This document shows, one piece after another, positions 31,492 through 42,197 of a stretch of DNA of 64,000 nt. Location: positions 3,286,501-3,350,500 of the forward strand of contig NZ_CP019344.1 of the NCBI RefSeq assembly GCF_002117125.1, given 5' to 3'. The notes under the pieces are model-generated. The model did no database searches and was not told where the DNA came from. It worked only from the letters and a program-made list of their open reading frames with translations. Position numbers and translations under genes: made by a program. This stretch comes from Nonlabens spongiae (GTDB lineage Bacteria; Bacteroidota; Bacteroidia; Flavobacteriales; Flavobacteriaceae). Position 1 is the stretch's first letter. Each line of letters opens with the position of its first letter.

Positions 31492-32553
31492 CTATGGGCT
31501 ACCTGATTTGACTTCGGCTTTCAATCGTTCATTATTTTCATGTTCATGAACACCGTATTCAGCTTTATAAATTTTGACAAGTAATAAAAACGAACTCACT
31601 AACAGGGGGCCAAAAACAAGCCCTATGAACCCAAACAACGGCACCCCCACTAGAACTCCAAACAACGTAATCAGCGGGTGTATATCGGCAAGTTTGCGTT
31701 GTACCACCAGCCTAAATACATTATCAGTGGCACCCACGACCGCAGTACCGTAAATCAACATCCCTATTGCGTTCCCGGTTTCTCCTTGAGACAACAAAAT
31801 CAAACACACGGGAACTATTCCCAGCGCCGTTCCCACAAAAGGAATCATGCTACCTATAGTGGTAATTACAAACCAAAACAACGGATTCTCCACCCCAAAT
31901 ATGTAGTAACCTGCCAGCGCAATCACACCCTGAAGAACCGCTACCAATGGAATACCTATGGCGTTTGACTTAACCAGTTCGAGACTCTTTGTTCCTAAGG
32001 TTTCTATATTGTCTCGCTTTAGCGGCAAATATTCCAGAGCCGCTTTCTGCCACGTTTTTCTAAAGACTAGTAAGTAGTAGAGTATAAACAGCATCAAGCC
32101 TATGGCAATAAATACGGTGAGACCACTGCTGACAAGATCCTTTAAGGAGCTGGACACAACACCGCCTATTTTACTGAAATCGATTTGTGAAGAAAGGTCA
32201 TATCCAACATAATCTTCTATACTATTTACTTGACTTTTGATCTGGCTCTCGATAGCATCACGATTATTCATCAATGATTTAACTCGAGAAGTGAACAGCA
32301 AGCCTATTCCTATTATAGGTGCTAAAATTGTGATGGAAGAGATTAGTATGAGTAGACCCGCCGCAATGGAAGGTCGCCAATTCATTTCTTCTAATTTTTT
32401 CTGAAATCGTGCGAGTAAAACGTAAAGTGTTATCGCTCCAAGGATGCCACCTAGGTAGGGCACCATCTCTTTGGCAATTACAAAAAAGAATAAAATAATG
32501 ATCAGCAGGGTAAAAAGCTGCCTGATTATGCTTGATGGAATTGTTTTTCTCAT
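31492..32553 (-). CDS. AI-2E family transporter
   Basis: 353 residues with about eight hydrophobic segments and the long central amphipathic region typical of the AI-2E (PF01594) family, including PLFWFVITTIGSMIPFVGTALGIVP, the conserved G-x-x-x-P-F-x-G region, and the late PLITLFGVLVGVPLFGFIGLVFGPLL. Members export various solutes or act as Na+/H+ antiporters; transport of autoinducer-2 should not be assumed. The ATG shares one base with the stop of the small Rho-N protein gene upstream. Confidence 0.9.
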   Translation of the reverse strand: MRKTIPSSIIRQLFTLLIIILFFFVIAKEMVPYLGGILGAITLYVLLARFQKKLEEMNWRPSIAAGLLILISSITILAPIIGIGLLFTSRVKSLMNNRDAIESQIKSQVNSIEDYVGYDLSSQIDFSKIGGVVSSSLKDLVSSGLTVFIAIGLMLFILYYLLVFRKTWQKAALEYLPLKRDNIETLGTKSLELVKSNAIGIPLVAVLQGVIALAGYYIFGVENPLFWFVITTIGSMIPFVGTALGIVPVCLILLSQGETGNAIGMLIYGTAVVGATDNVFRLVVQRKLADIHPLITLFGVLVGVPLFGFIGLVFGPLLVSSFLLLVKIYKAEYGVHEHENNERLKAEVKSGSP

Positions 32554-32792
32554 CAGTTGTTCCTCAAGGCTTGTATAAGTTCCTCTTTATCCATTTTAGA
32601 TCTGCCCTCGATGCCTATTTCCTTGGCTTGCTCATAAAGTTCCTCCTTGGTGCGTTCTTCATATTTGGAAGCCTTGCCGCCTTTCTTTCCTGAATTATCA
32701 CTATTGGCTATGCGAGCCGCCTTTTCCTTACTATAACCTTGATCTCGCAAAGCCTCATATTGATCTTCATTCATGATACTGGGTCTGCCCAT
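32553..32792 (-). CDS. Small Rho N-terminal-like (SAP-like) protein
   Basis: 79 residues from MGRPSIMNEDQYEALRD. The N-terminal half DQGYSKEKAARIANSDNSGKKGG is a basic helix-turn region of plasmid-stabilisation or stress-protein type, and the C-terminal half RTKEELYEQAKEIGIEGRSKMDKEELIQALRNN is a Rho N-terminal/SAP-like helix-extended loop that often binds nucleic acid. The shorter start at 32792 is preferred over 32807. Function unknown; DNA or RNA binding is inferred. Its stop shares one base with the next gene's ATG. Confidence 0.82.
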   Translation of the reverse strand: MGRPSIMNEDQYEALRDQGYSKEKAARIANSDNSGKKGGKASKYEERTKEELYEQAKEIGIEGRSKMDKEELIQALRNN

Positions 32793-32897
32793 AATTTTTA
32801 TTTTCAAAATACTCCTTTTGAAAATTATTGAGCGTTAAGAATGTAAGAAAATTAACATGAATTGAATCGATTTGATCGTTGTGGGCTATTTATAGTA

Positions 32898-32913
32898 CGC
32901 TTTCGCGAAAGCG
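32898..32913. repeat. Palindrome CGCTTTCGCGAAAGCG, site 10
   Basis: Perfect intergenic copy between the alpha/beta hydrolase and Rho-N-like genes. Confidence 0.95.
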
Positions 32914-32945
32914 TAACAAATACTAACCTGATAGAAAATTCCGGC

Positions 32946-33788
32946 TTATGATCTTTCCAAAAACTCTATCACCCTATCCACAACCTCTGGAGTGTGTAGA
33001 CTGTGACCGCCAGTAGGAGAAACAAATGACTCGGCGTGGGGCATTTTTTCCTTGATCTGATAAAAAGCCTCAATAGGTACGACCTGATCATCTGGATTAT
33101 GAACCAAGAGCGTAGGGACTTTAATCTTTGAAGCAAAATCAGCCGAATTGAATTCTTCGATCTTAAAATCGTAGGTCTCTTTAAGCAAATCATTTAGGGA
33201 ACCGTAGACTCGCTGATTGAATCCCGTCATTTTTTGATAGCTCCTCATAATTACCTCAAGAGAGTTGGGGCCGCCTAATAGTACTAGCTTCTTTAAGAAC
33301 TCATGCTGCGCTGTAGCTTCTTGATAAATGGTTGCCATAGCGCCTACACTGTGCGCCATCACAATGGGAGGCTCATAAAGTTCCATGACCTGGGTAATGA
33401 CCTTGCTATACTTAACTGCTGTGAAGTACTTCCCGTCACTGGCTCCGTGTGCAGGTGCGTCGATCGCAATAAGGTTGAAGTTCTTTTTCTTGAGCGGCTC
33501 GATCAAGTGTTTCCATCGCCATGCATTTGATTCCCAGCCGTGAAGCAAAAGAATAAATGGGCCATTGCCTTCCCAATGGTAAAGCTTGATCAAACCATCT
33601 TCAAAGGCAATGCGTTGCTGGCGAGCCTGAGATAAATAAGCCTCCTGATCTGGGTTCAAGCGTCCTTTTCTAGGATAACTGAAAACCTGAAGGGCTTTAT
33701 CTGCTGCCTTAGAGCTGGAAAATAAATGGGTCAGGTTAAAATACGAACCGTATAACCTGGGTATCAATTTTTGAAGAAATTGCTTCAT
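32946..33788 (-). CDS. Alpha/beta hydrolase
   Basis: 280 residues. Oxyanion strand FILLLHGWESNAWRW, second strand NLIAIDAPAHGASDGKYF, nucleophile elbow VMAHSVGAMATIYQ (Ser in the A-H-S-V-G version of GxSxG), acid in PTLLVHNPDDQVVP and His in SPTGGHSLHTPEV. The triad is complete, so it should be an active cytoplasmic esterase or similar; substrate unknown. It starts 9 bp after a lipoprotein gene on the same strand, possibly one operon. Confidence 0.9.
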   Translation of the reverse strand: MKQFLQKLIPRLYGSYFNLTHLFSSSKAADKALQVFSYPRKGRLNPDQEAYLSQARQQRIAFEDGLIKLYHWEGNGPFILLLHGWESNAWRWKHLIEPLKKKNFNLIAIDAPAHGASDGKYFTAVKYSKVITQVMELYEPPIVMAHSVGAMATIYQEATAQHEFLKKLVLLGGPNSLEVIMRSYQKMTGFNQRVYGSLNDLLKETYDFKIEEFNSADFASKIKVPTLLVHNPDDQVVPIEAFYQIKEKMPHAESFVSPTGGHSLHTPEVVDRVIEFLERS

Positions 33789-33797
33789 TTGACAAGC

Positions 33798-34349
33798 TTA
33801 CCAAGCTACAAAAACTCGCTCAGGCTGAGTATTGTCAGGAATCATGGTTTTTTCAATAGTCTCGGTCATGTCGTATTTGACCTCGCTGGGCAAATCTTCT
33901 TTGCTGATCGCAAAATAAAAATTCTGACCGTCTACCCAGATAATAGCATCTTCAATCATGTTATCGATACCACTTACTTTATAAGCTTTAGAAATCTCAG
34001 CAAAAGTGGAGTTGATGGAAATACCTTCAGCAGTAATGTAACGATCGTCTCTTACGATGATGTTCTCAATAGTTGCTGTACTGTCCAGTGCCATGCTAGG
34101 CGTAAGGGTCAACAAGTGTTTACCGCCTTTTTCAAAGATCTCTATTTCACTCGCACCAGTACCAAATTCATCTCCTTTAACAGGATTCACAATACTGTCG
34201 TTTGCGTATAAACTATCTAGTTGGTATACCTGAGTTTCTTTGGTGATATAACCTATTTTATCCTTGTTCCACTCAAACGGATTCTGCTCTTCTTTTGAAC
34301 AACTTGCAAATGCAACAACAGCGATAAATAGTACAGCTAATTTTTTCAT
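33798..34349 (-). CDS. Hypothetical lipoprotein
   Basis: 183 residues. Lipoprotein signal MKKLAVLFIAVVAFASCSKE with Cys17. The mature part has no motif I recognise; it is acidic and beta-rich (GASEIEIFEKGGKHLLTLTP, NIIVRDDRYITAEGISINST). It is probably attached to the outer or inner membrane facing the periplasm. A hydrolase gene follows 9 bp later. Homologues appear in Flavobacteriia as uncharacterised proteins, from memory only. Confidence 0.75.
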   Translation of the reverse strand: MKKLAVLFIAVVAFASCSKEEQNPFEWNKDKIGYITKETQVYQLDSLYANDSIVNPVKGDEFGTGASEIEIFEKGGKHLLTLTPSMALDSTATIENIIVRDDRYITAEGISINSTFAEISKAYKVSGIDNMIEDAIIWVDGQNFYFAISKEDLPSEVKYDMTETIEKTMIPDNTQPERVFVAW

Positions 34350-34441
34350 GACTTCAATTATGGTACAAAACTACAATTGCAAAAGTGATTGTAAAGTAAA
34401 AGGAATGAAAAAGTGTCTAGGACTATTAACTTGCAAAGATC

Positions 34442-34476
34442 GACAACCGACTGGATGACGACTGATAATTGACCAT
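34442..34476. repeat. Degenerate heptanucleotide-phased repeat
   Basis: GACAACC, GACTGGA, TGACGAC, TGATAAT, TGACCAT in phase, each keeping a GA core. Weaker than other arrays in the window; the remaining part of this 253-bp gap holds short dyads (GGAGTGACTCC, GCTGTCAGGACAGC near 34498-34530). Confidence 0.4.
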
Positions 34477-34602
34477 TTTTCTGTCAAACTATGCAAGCGG
34501 AGTGACTCCCGTACAGCTGTCAGGACAGCATCTCATTGTTTGGGGGTTTCAGACTCAAGTTAAATCGAGATCAAAAAATGATGAGACTATATATCTTGTT
34601 TT

Positions 34603-34881
34603 TTAAACCTCTCTTCTTAGATATAAATACTGCTCTCGATCTGATTGTGAAATCACGTCTCTTAAATATCGAGGGTCGCTAACTTTAAACTTTTTGAAGT
34701 TAGTACGACCCTCTCTAAGCGTAATGTGATTAGGTCCAGAATTTTTATCCAACTCTTTTAAATCCTGTCCGTCATCTTCCCAAAAACAGACAGGACATAT
34801 TTCAAATCCAGCCATTTCTGCAATCGTAAAATAATCGCAGCAAGGACATTGGTTATAGTTTTTGTCGGGATTAAGTTCCAT
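34603..34881 (-). CDS. CPCC-family cysteine-rich protein
   Basis: 92 residues. The motif QCPCCDYFTI with a second pair in FEICPVCFWEDDGQD defines the CPCC cysteine-rich family, likely a zinc ribbon. The tail HITLREGRTNFKKFKVSDPR is also typical. Family function is unknown; members are often found near toxin immunity genes, but no toxin is visible here. Expressed singly on the minus strand downstream of the HerA-like gene. Confidence 0.88.
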   Translation of the reverse strand: MELNPDKNYNQCPCCDYFTIAEMAGFEICPVCFWEDDGQDLKELDKNSGPNHITLREGRTNFKKFKVSDPRYLRDVISQSDREQYLYLRREV

Positions 34882-34945
34882 AGTGTTCTGTTAATCCGAA
34901 GTTTAGAATTAGTCGGTTGTCAGTCTTCAACAAATCTTTCGTTAC

Positions 34946-36460
34946 CTATTTCAATGCCTTCCCTAAAATTCCCATTATGCCACGTATAAATGACGCACTG
35001 GTCAAAACTTTGATCAATGGATGTTGTCTCGTGCTGGTTCTAGTGCTTCTGGCTCGAGACTTAGTAGCTTCTTTTTTACTTTTTGCCTTAATTTCTTCCT
35101 CGTGAGCTAGCTCGATTTTTTCTTGAAGCATTTCTTCGGCACTATGACGATTGATGTCTTCATTGTATTTATAGAGCAGCTGCGATTGATCAAGTATGTT
35201 TTTGAGCTCTGACTTAGTGAGCACATCCATTCTACTTTCAGGTGCGCGTAAAAGTGTTGCGGCAAGAGCACTAGGCCTTCCTTTCTCGTCAAGAGCGCTA
35301 ATAAAAGCTTCTCCTATCCCAAGCGAAGTCAGAACTTCAGCAGTATCATAATATTCAGAAATAGGATAATTCTCAGCGGTAAGCTTGATCGCTCTACGAT
35401 CTTTAGCGGTAAAAGCTCTTAAAGCGTGCTGTATTTTTAGACCCAGTTGACTCAAAACCGCATCTGGAATATCGGTGGGATTTTGAGTGACAAAATAGAT
35501 TCCGACACCTTTAGAACGTATCAGTTTGACGATGCTTTCTATTTGCTCCAGTAAAACTTTACTAGCGTTGTCAAAAATCAAGTGTGCTTCGTCAATAAAA
35601 AGGACGAGTTCCGGTTTGTCACTGTCGCCTTGCTCAGGAAAAGTGCTGTAGATTTCTGCCAGCAACGAGAGCATAAAAGTAGAAAACAGCTTGGGACGGT
35701 GCTGGATATCGGTCAGTCTTAAAATGTTGACATAACCATCGCCATTGCCATCTTTGCGCAGCAAATCTGCCACATCAAAACTGCGTTCACCAAAAAACTT
35801 ATCGGCTCCCTGTTGTTCCAGTGCGATGAGTTTGCGCATAATAGCTCCAGTAGAAGCGGTGGAAATGCGACCGTATTCGCTCTGAAATTCTTCTTTTCCT
35901 TCTTCGGTAGCATATCTCAAGATTTTCTTCAGATCGGCTAGGTCCAGAAGAGGTAATTTATTGTCGTCGCAATATTTGAAAACCACAGCGATGATCCCTG
36001 CTTGGGTTTCGGTCACATCCAGAATACGAGACAATAAAACAGGGCCGAATTCACTCACGGTTGCCCGCATTCTAATACCCGCATCTTTTGAGATAGTCAT
36101 GAGCTCAACGGGAGATGATCTTTTCTTGAATGGAATGCCTATTTGGGCATGACGTTCATCAATCTTTACATGCCCCTCGCTCGCCGCCGCGATACCTGAA
36201 AGATCACCTTTAATATCCATAAGCAGAGAAGGGACACCATGTTGCGACAGTTGCTCTGCAATGATCTGCAGGGTTTTGGTTTTTCCCGTTCCCGTGGCAC
36301 CAGCGATAAGTCCGTGCCGGTTCATGGTTTTGAGGGGGATTTTGACCAAAGCATCTGTTACGGCAGTTCCATCCAGCATGGCGGCTCCCATGGTAATACT
36401 GGCGCCTTTGGGCTGGTAGGCGGTGGTAATGTGATTGAAAAAGTCTTGTTTCTGGCTCAT
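34946..36460 (-). CDS. HerA/YjgR-like P-loop ATPase (DUF853)
   Basis: 504 residues. Walker A GATGTGKTKTLQIIAEQL, early LMDIKGDLSGIA, Walker B LVLFIDEAHLIFD and the arginine-finger-type region GLKIQHALRAFTAKDRRAI place it in the DUF853 branch of HerA/FtsK-like ATPases (E. coli YjgR). The C-terminal 60 residues are basic and rich in Ser/Thr/Arg. It probably forms a hexamer; the substrate is unknown. No nurA-type nuclease gene is next to it. It is divergent from queE. Confidence 0.92.
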   Translation of the reverse strand: MSQKQDFFNHITTAYQPKGASITMGAAMLDGTAVTDALVKIPLKTMNRHGLIAGATGTGKTKTLQIIAEQLSQHGVPSLLMDIKGDLSGIAAASEGHVKIDERHAQIGIPFKKRSSPVELMTISKDAGIRMRATVSEFGPVLLSRILDVTETQAGIIAVVFKYCDDNKLPLLDLADLKKILRYATEEGKEEFQSEYGRISTASTGAIMRKLIALEQQGADKFFGERSFDVADLLRKDGNGDGYVNILRLTDIQHRPKLFSTFMLSLLAEIYSTFPEQGDSDKPELVLFIDEAHLIFDNASKVLLEQIESIVKLIRSKGVGIYFVTQNPTDIPDAVLSQLGLKIQHALRAFTAKDRRAIKLTAENYPISEYYDTAEVLTSLGIGEAFISALDEKGRPSALAATLLRAPESRMDVLTKSELKNILDQSQLLYKYNEDINRHSAEEMLQEKIELAHEEEIKAKSKKEATKSRARSTRTSTRQHPLIKVLTSASFIRGIMGILGKALK

Positions 36461-36537
36461 AAAATGACATTATCGCGTAAAAATAGAGTTTTACACGGAT
36501 AATAAGTAGGTAAATATGTGGTGTGTTGCGGTAAGCT

Positions 36538-36545
36538 TATCTTTG
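36538..36545 (+). promoter_or_regulatory. -7 promoter box of queE
   Basis: TATCTTTG fits TAnnTTTG exactly and ends 4 bp before the ATG at 36550. Transcription would begin at or very near the start codon, which implies a leaderless mRNA. Confidence 0.5.
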
Positions 36546-36549
36546 CACC

Positions 36550-37182
36550 ATGCTTGAAAAAGAGATCAAAACAGCCGTAGATCGTGGGGATATGTTACCG
36601 CTCATGGAAGAGTTCTACACCATACAAGGAGAAGGTTATCATACCGGGCGAGCGGCCTATTTTATAAGAGTGGGAGGTTGCGACGTGGGTTGCCACTGGT
36701 GTGATGTAAAGGAGAGCTGGGATCCAGCTAAGCACCCACCTACAGAGACGAGTAAAATTGTTGAAAACGCTGCCAAATACAGCAAAACCATCGTCGTTAC
36801 AGGTGGCGAGCCGCTCACTTGGGATATGAATCCGTTGACGAGTCAGCTCAAGGCAAAAGACTTGCAGGTTCACATTGAAACCAGCGGAGCTTATCCACTT
36901 ACGGGAACTTGGGACTGGATTTGTCTAAGTCCCAAAAAAGTAAAAATGCCACTTCCCGAAGCTTATGAGGCGGCACACGAGCTTAAAGTGATTGTATATA
37001 ACCGTCATGATCTCGCTTTCGCGAAAGCGGAATCCCAAAAAGTAAATCCAGACTGCAAATTATTTCTTCAACCAGAATGGTCTGTACGTGAAAAGATAAT
37101 ACCACTCATCACCGATTTTGTGATGCAAAATCCTGAATGGCAAGTCTCTTTGCAAACACATAAATACTTAAATATTCCGTAA
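36550..37182 (+). CDS. queE: 7-carboxy-7-deazaguanine synthase
   Basis: 210 residues, a short radical-SAM enzyme of queuosine precursor synthesis. Seen: EEFYTIQGEGYHTGRAAYFIRVGGCDVGCHWCD, with the Cys cluster CDVGCHWC and the substrate-binding start, then VVTGGEPLTWD, VHIETSGAYPL and WICLSPKKVKMPL. Length and motif order fit the QueE family. Palindrome site 11 encodes LAFAKAES late in the protein, between two strands. Other queuosine genes are not in the window. The -7 box lies almost at the ATG. Confidence 0.95.
   Translation: MLEKEIKTAVDRGDMLPLMEEFYTIQGEGYHTGRAAYFIRVGGCDVGCHWCDVKESWDPAKHPPTETSKIVENAAKYSKTIVVTGGEPLTWDMNPLTSQLKAKDLQVHIETSGAYPLTGTWDWICLSPKKVKMPLPEAYEAAHELKVIVYNRHDLAFAKAESQKVNPDCKLFLQPEWSVREKIIPLITDFVMQNPEWQVSLQTHKYLNIP
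37014..37029. repeat. Palindrome CGCTTTCGCGAAAGCG, site 11
   Basis: Perfect copy inside queE, read as AFAKA. Confidence 0.95.
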
Positions 37183-37208
37183 GTGTTGAGCAGAGGTTTT
37201 TATGATAA

Positions 37209-37748
37209 CTAGTCCGCCAGTTCAATAGGCACTTGGGCGATTACGTCGTCCCAACCCATAAAAAGCACCATTTCATCAGCCATTTCGGCAAAACTGATGG
37301 AGAATGATTCAATGGTGGAGGGAGGGGGAAGCGTATCAATCTCAGTCTCAAGGACATTTTTAGAAGCGTCGTACTTTGTTCCCCACTGCGTGGTTTGTGA
37401 ATTGAGTATAAAAGTCCAGCCATCTTTCTTAGGAATGGTATAGATGCTATAGGCACCCGCCGGAACTTTTTGCTCGGCGATGATCACGTCTCGATAAAAA
37501 GCAATCTCGGTAGCTTCATTTGCTCCGGTACGCCATACTTCTCCAAAGGGGACCAATTCTCCAAAAATCACCCGATCCTTTTTTGAAGGGCGGCTGTAAA
37601 TTACTCTCGCGATGGCGTTATTGTCATCATCGCGTGCCATGACGACATCAAGTGGGCTGGCGTCAAGATTTGCAAATAAAGTTGCGTCTTGAGCGTTGAT
37701 TTGGGTTAAAGTAATTATAACAAGGGCAATAGAATTAATCCATTTCAT
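37209..37748 (-). CDS. Secreted DUF2911 protein
   Basis: 179 residues. Signal peptide MKWINSIALVIITLTQINAQ, then a DUF2911 domain: VIYSRPSKKDRVIFGELVPFGEVWRTGANEATEI, AGAYSIYTIPKKDGWTFILN and a late DEMVLFMGWDDVIAQVPIE. DUF2911 is a periplasmic beta-sandwich family of unknown function common in Bacteroidota. Convergent with queE, whose stop is 26 bp away; no clear terminator between them. Confidence 0.88.
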   Translation of the reverse strand: MKWINSIALVIITLTQINAQDATLFANLDASPLDVVMARDDDNNAIARVIYSRPSKKDRVIFGELVPFGEVWRTGANEATEIAFYRDVIIAEQKVPAGAYSIYTIPKKDGWTFILNSQTTQWGTKYDASKNVLETEIDTLPPPSTIESFSISFAEMADEMVLFMGWDDVIAQVPIELAD

Positions 37749-37863
37749 AAGTGCAGATTTTATTTAAAAATAACGAGCTGTTAGAGCATATGTGTATTAA
37801 TAATCTGTTAATAACTTAAATCGTGCCAAACCTTTGTACGCCCTATAAACATGAGGGTTTTAG

Positions 37864-37871
37864 TATATTTG
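37864..37871 (+). promoter_or_regulatory. -7 promoter box of gyrB
   Basis: TATATTTG matches TAnnTTTG, 37 bp before the ATG at 37909. A TTTG at 37833 is 27 bp upstream, a longer gap than usual for a -33 element. Confidence 0.5.
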
Positions 37872-37902
37872 TTTAATACGCATTTAGAGTAAAATATCAT
37901 AG

Positions 37903-39846
<1,944 letters not shown>

Positions 39847-39866
39847 TCATATTTATCAGTAAATTT

Positions 39867-39898
39867 AAGCCGCAACAAAATTTTTGTTGCGGCTTTCT
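39867..39898 (+). terminator. Intrinsic terminator of gyrB
   Basis: AAGCCGCAACAAAA (39867-39880) pairs with TTTTTGTTGCGGCTT (39881-39895) and runs into TTCTTATTT. It ends 18-20 bp before the next gene's ATG. Confidence 0.88.
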
Positions 39899-39915
39899 TA
39901 TTTAAAACCTTTTAA

Positions 39916-41007
39916 ATGAAAAGATTTATTCCTCTATACTTAGTGCTGACATTGTCTTATGCCTTAAATGCACAGAACAATATATCTGAGATTTTGGCTG
40001 CTGGTTTAGTAGCTGCCCAAGAGTATTCAGACTCTTACACTACTCCTGCAGGAGAATCCTTTGTCACAAATCTTTCAACAGGTTGGTATGATGACGCAAA
40101 ATCCTTAAACAAATGGCAATTTGAGCTATCACTCAAAGGGCAGGCCACATTCTCTCCTGATGATCAACGGAATTTTGTTTTAGATCCACAGCGATATGCG
40201 CAGATTATCCAAGATGAATATGACAGTTCAGGAAATCCACCTGCACGGATTGAGGTTTCATTTGCAGATGGGTCCACGAACCCAAGAAATATAGCTACCG
40301 CATTGGGAGTCAATAATCCGTCTGAGTTCTTGATAATAAGAGCAGTGGATCAGACAACTGGATTATTAATTGAAGACACTCCTATCGAATTGGGACAAGG
40401 TCTTGAGAATGAAAATGTAGATTTTATACCTACCGTTTTTTTACAAGCCGGTCTAGGATTAGGTGGTGGACTTGAAATTAAAGCTCGATTTGTTCCAAAA
40501 ATTCAAGTTGACGAAGCAAAAACATCGCTCTACGGTGGTGCCGTACAGTGGGAGATCACAAAGCTCTTTGAAGATGAATCAGGGAACTCTGCGTTCCCAC
40601 TAAGGCTGGCAGCGTTGGGTGGTTTGACCAAGGTAGATGCTGAATACGATTTTAGAGATGGCGTGATGGTTGATGGAGTCAATCAAACTATAGAAGTACA
40701 GTCTACTAGTTTCACATTTGCAGCGATAACCAGTACGCGATGGAATGTTTTTAATCTGTTTGCTGGGGTGAATTACGTAACGGGCAGTACAGAAAGTGAT
40801 TTATTAGGCACCTACACGGTAAGCAGTGAATCAATTCTTTTTCCTGGGAGTGCCACTTTTGAAGATCCTTTAAGCGTACGAGCAGATGTGGATATGATTA
40901 TGACTACCGTAGGTGCTAAGCTTAATTTAGGACCAGCTTCCTTAGTGACCAGTTATACGTTTTCTGAATACAGTACGGCAAATGCAGGACTAGCATTTAG
41001 ATTCTAG
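39916..41007 (+). CDS. DUF6588-like outer-membrane protein
   Basis: 363 residues. Signal peptide MKRFIPLYLVLTLSYALNAQ, a soluble N-terminal region AAGLVAAQEYSDSYTTPAGE typical of the flavobacterial DUF6588 group as I recall it, then many amphipathic strands (LQAGLGLGGGLEIKARFVPK, FPLRLAALGGLTKVDAEYDF) ending in Phe (NAGLAFRF), as in outer-membrane barrels. Function unknown. The ATG lies 20 bp after the gyrB terminator, so expression depends on readthrough or a promoter hidden in that region. Confidence 0.75.
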   Translation: MKRFIPLYLVLTLSYALNAQNNISEILAAGLVAAQEYSDSYTTPAGESFVTNLSTGWYDDAKSLNKWQFELSLKGQATFSPDDQRNFVLDPQRYAQIIQDEYDSSGNPPARIEVSFADGSTNPRNIATALGVNNPSEFLIIRAVDQTTGLLIEDTPIELGQGLENENVDFIPTVFLQAGLGLGGGLEIKARFVPKIQVDEAKTSLYGGAVQWEITKLFEDESGNSAFPLRLAALGGLTKVDAEYDFRDGVMVDGVNQTIEVQSTSFTFAAITSTRWNVFNLFAGVNYVTGSTESDLLGTYTVSSESILFPGSATFEDPLSVRADVDMIMTTVGAKLNLGPASLVTSYTFSEYSTANAGLAFRF

Positions 41008-41038
41008 TTTGAAATGCGGGTGGGGCTTGTTTTGATCC

Positions 41039-41054
41039 CGCTTTCGCGAAAGCG
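41039..41054. repeat. Palindrome CGCTTTCGCGAAAGCG, site 12
   Basis: Perfect intergenic copy between the DUF6588-like gene and mdh. Confidence 0.95.
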
Positions 41055-41163
41055 TGAGCATTAAAAGTTGAATCACAATCATTAAATAGATTTTTGAATC
41101 AAACTTTGCTCATTGCATCTTAACTTTTAGCAAAGGTTTACTATGGTTTAGACGTTTAAGGAT

Positions 41164-41171
41164 TATTTTTG
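41164..41171 (+). promoter_or_regulatory. -7 promoter box of mdh
   Basis: TATTTTTG fits TAnnTTTG, 34 bp upstream of the ATG. The -33 region lacks a clear TTTG. Confidence 0.4.
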
Positions 41172-41205
41172 AAAGCAATAATTTCAAACGTAAAAATTAG
41201 AATAC

Positions 41206-42126
41206 ATGAAAGTTACAGTAGTAGGTGCAGGTGCCGTAGGTGCCAGCTGTGCAGAATACATCGCGATCAAAGACTTTGCTAGCGAGGTAGTTTTATTAGA
41301 CATTAAAGAAGGATTTGCCGAGGGTAAAGCCATGGACTTGATGCAAACTGCTTCTCTCAATGGTTTTGACACAAAAATCACTGGAGTTACAAACGATTAT
41401 TCAAAAACTGCTGATAGTCACATCGCTGTTATAACATCAGGTATTCCACGTAAGCCAGGAATGACTCGTGAGGAACTTATCGGAATCAACGCTGGTATCG
41501 TGAAGTCGGTTTCGGAGAGTCTGGTAAAGGAATCGCCTAATGTGATTTTAATCGTAGTATCTAACCCAATGGATACGATGACTTACCTGGCTCACCAAGT
41601 TACTGGCTTGCCAAAAAACAGAATCATAGGTATGGGTGGTGCTTTAGACAGTGCCCGTTTCAAATACAGACTTGCCGAAGCCCTTGAAGCTCCTATCTCA
41701 GACGTAGATGGAATGGTGATAGGTGGACATTCTGACAAAGGAATGGTGCCACTTACAAGATTGGCAACCCGTAATTCCGTTCCTGCAAGTGAATTCTTGA
41801 GTGATGACCGTTTAGAGCAAGTACTTCAAGACACCAAAGTAGGTGGAGCAACACTTACCAAATTATTGGGTACTAGCGCATGGTACGCACCAGGAGCAGC
41901 AGTTTCTGGACTTGTTCAAGCTATCGCATGTGACCAAAAGAAAATTTTCCCATGTAGTGCGTTACTTGACGGTGAATACGGTTTGAGCGACCTGTGTATA
42001 GGTGTGCCAGTCGTTCTTGGAAAAGACGGTATCGAGAAAATCGTAGAGATCAATCTTAACGATAAGGAAAAAGCAGCGCTTCAAGAAAGTGCTGAAGGTG
42101 TTAAGAAAACTAATGAGTTGATTTAA
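41206..42126 (+). CDS. mdh: Malate dehydrogenase
   Basis: 306 residues. NAD-dependent oxidation of malate to oxaloacetate in the TCA cycle. NAD fold MKVTVVGAGAVGASCAEYIA with the acidic strand end VVLLDIKEG; substrate Arg in ITSGIPRKPGMTREEL; IVVSNPMDTMTYL; MGGALDSARFKY and catalytic His in MVIGGHSDKGMVPL. The LDH-like MDH type 3, usual in Bacteroidota. Terminator shared with fbp downstream. Confidence 0.96.
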   Translation: MKVTVVGAGAVGASCAEYIAIKDFASEVVLLDIKEGFAEGKAMDLMQTASLNGFDTKITGVTNDYSKTADSHIAVITSGIPRKPGMTREELIGINAGIVKSVSESLVKESPNVILIVVSNPMDTMTYLAHQVTGLPKNRIIGMGGALDSARFKYRLAEALEAPISDVDGMVIGGHSDKGMVPLTRLATRNSVPASEFLSDDRLEQVLQDTKVGGATLTKLLGTSAWYAPGAAVSGLVQAIACDQKKIFPCSALLDGEYGLSDLCIGVPVVLGKDGIEKIVEINLNDKEKAALQESAEGVKKTNELI

Positions 42127-42150
42127 TCAGCATCAGAATTGAGAATATTA

Positions 42151-42177
42151 AAAAAGCCGTCGCGAGACGGCTTTTTT
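42151..42177. terminator. Bidirectional terminator between mdh and fbp
   Basis: AAAAAGCCGTC-GCGA-GACGGCTTTTTT: GC-rich stem with A-run and T-run on either side, between convergent genes. Confidence 0.92.
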
Positions 42178-42197
42178 ATTTGGGTTAATTTGAAGAG

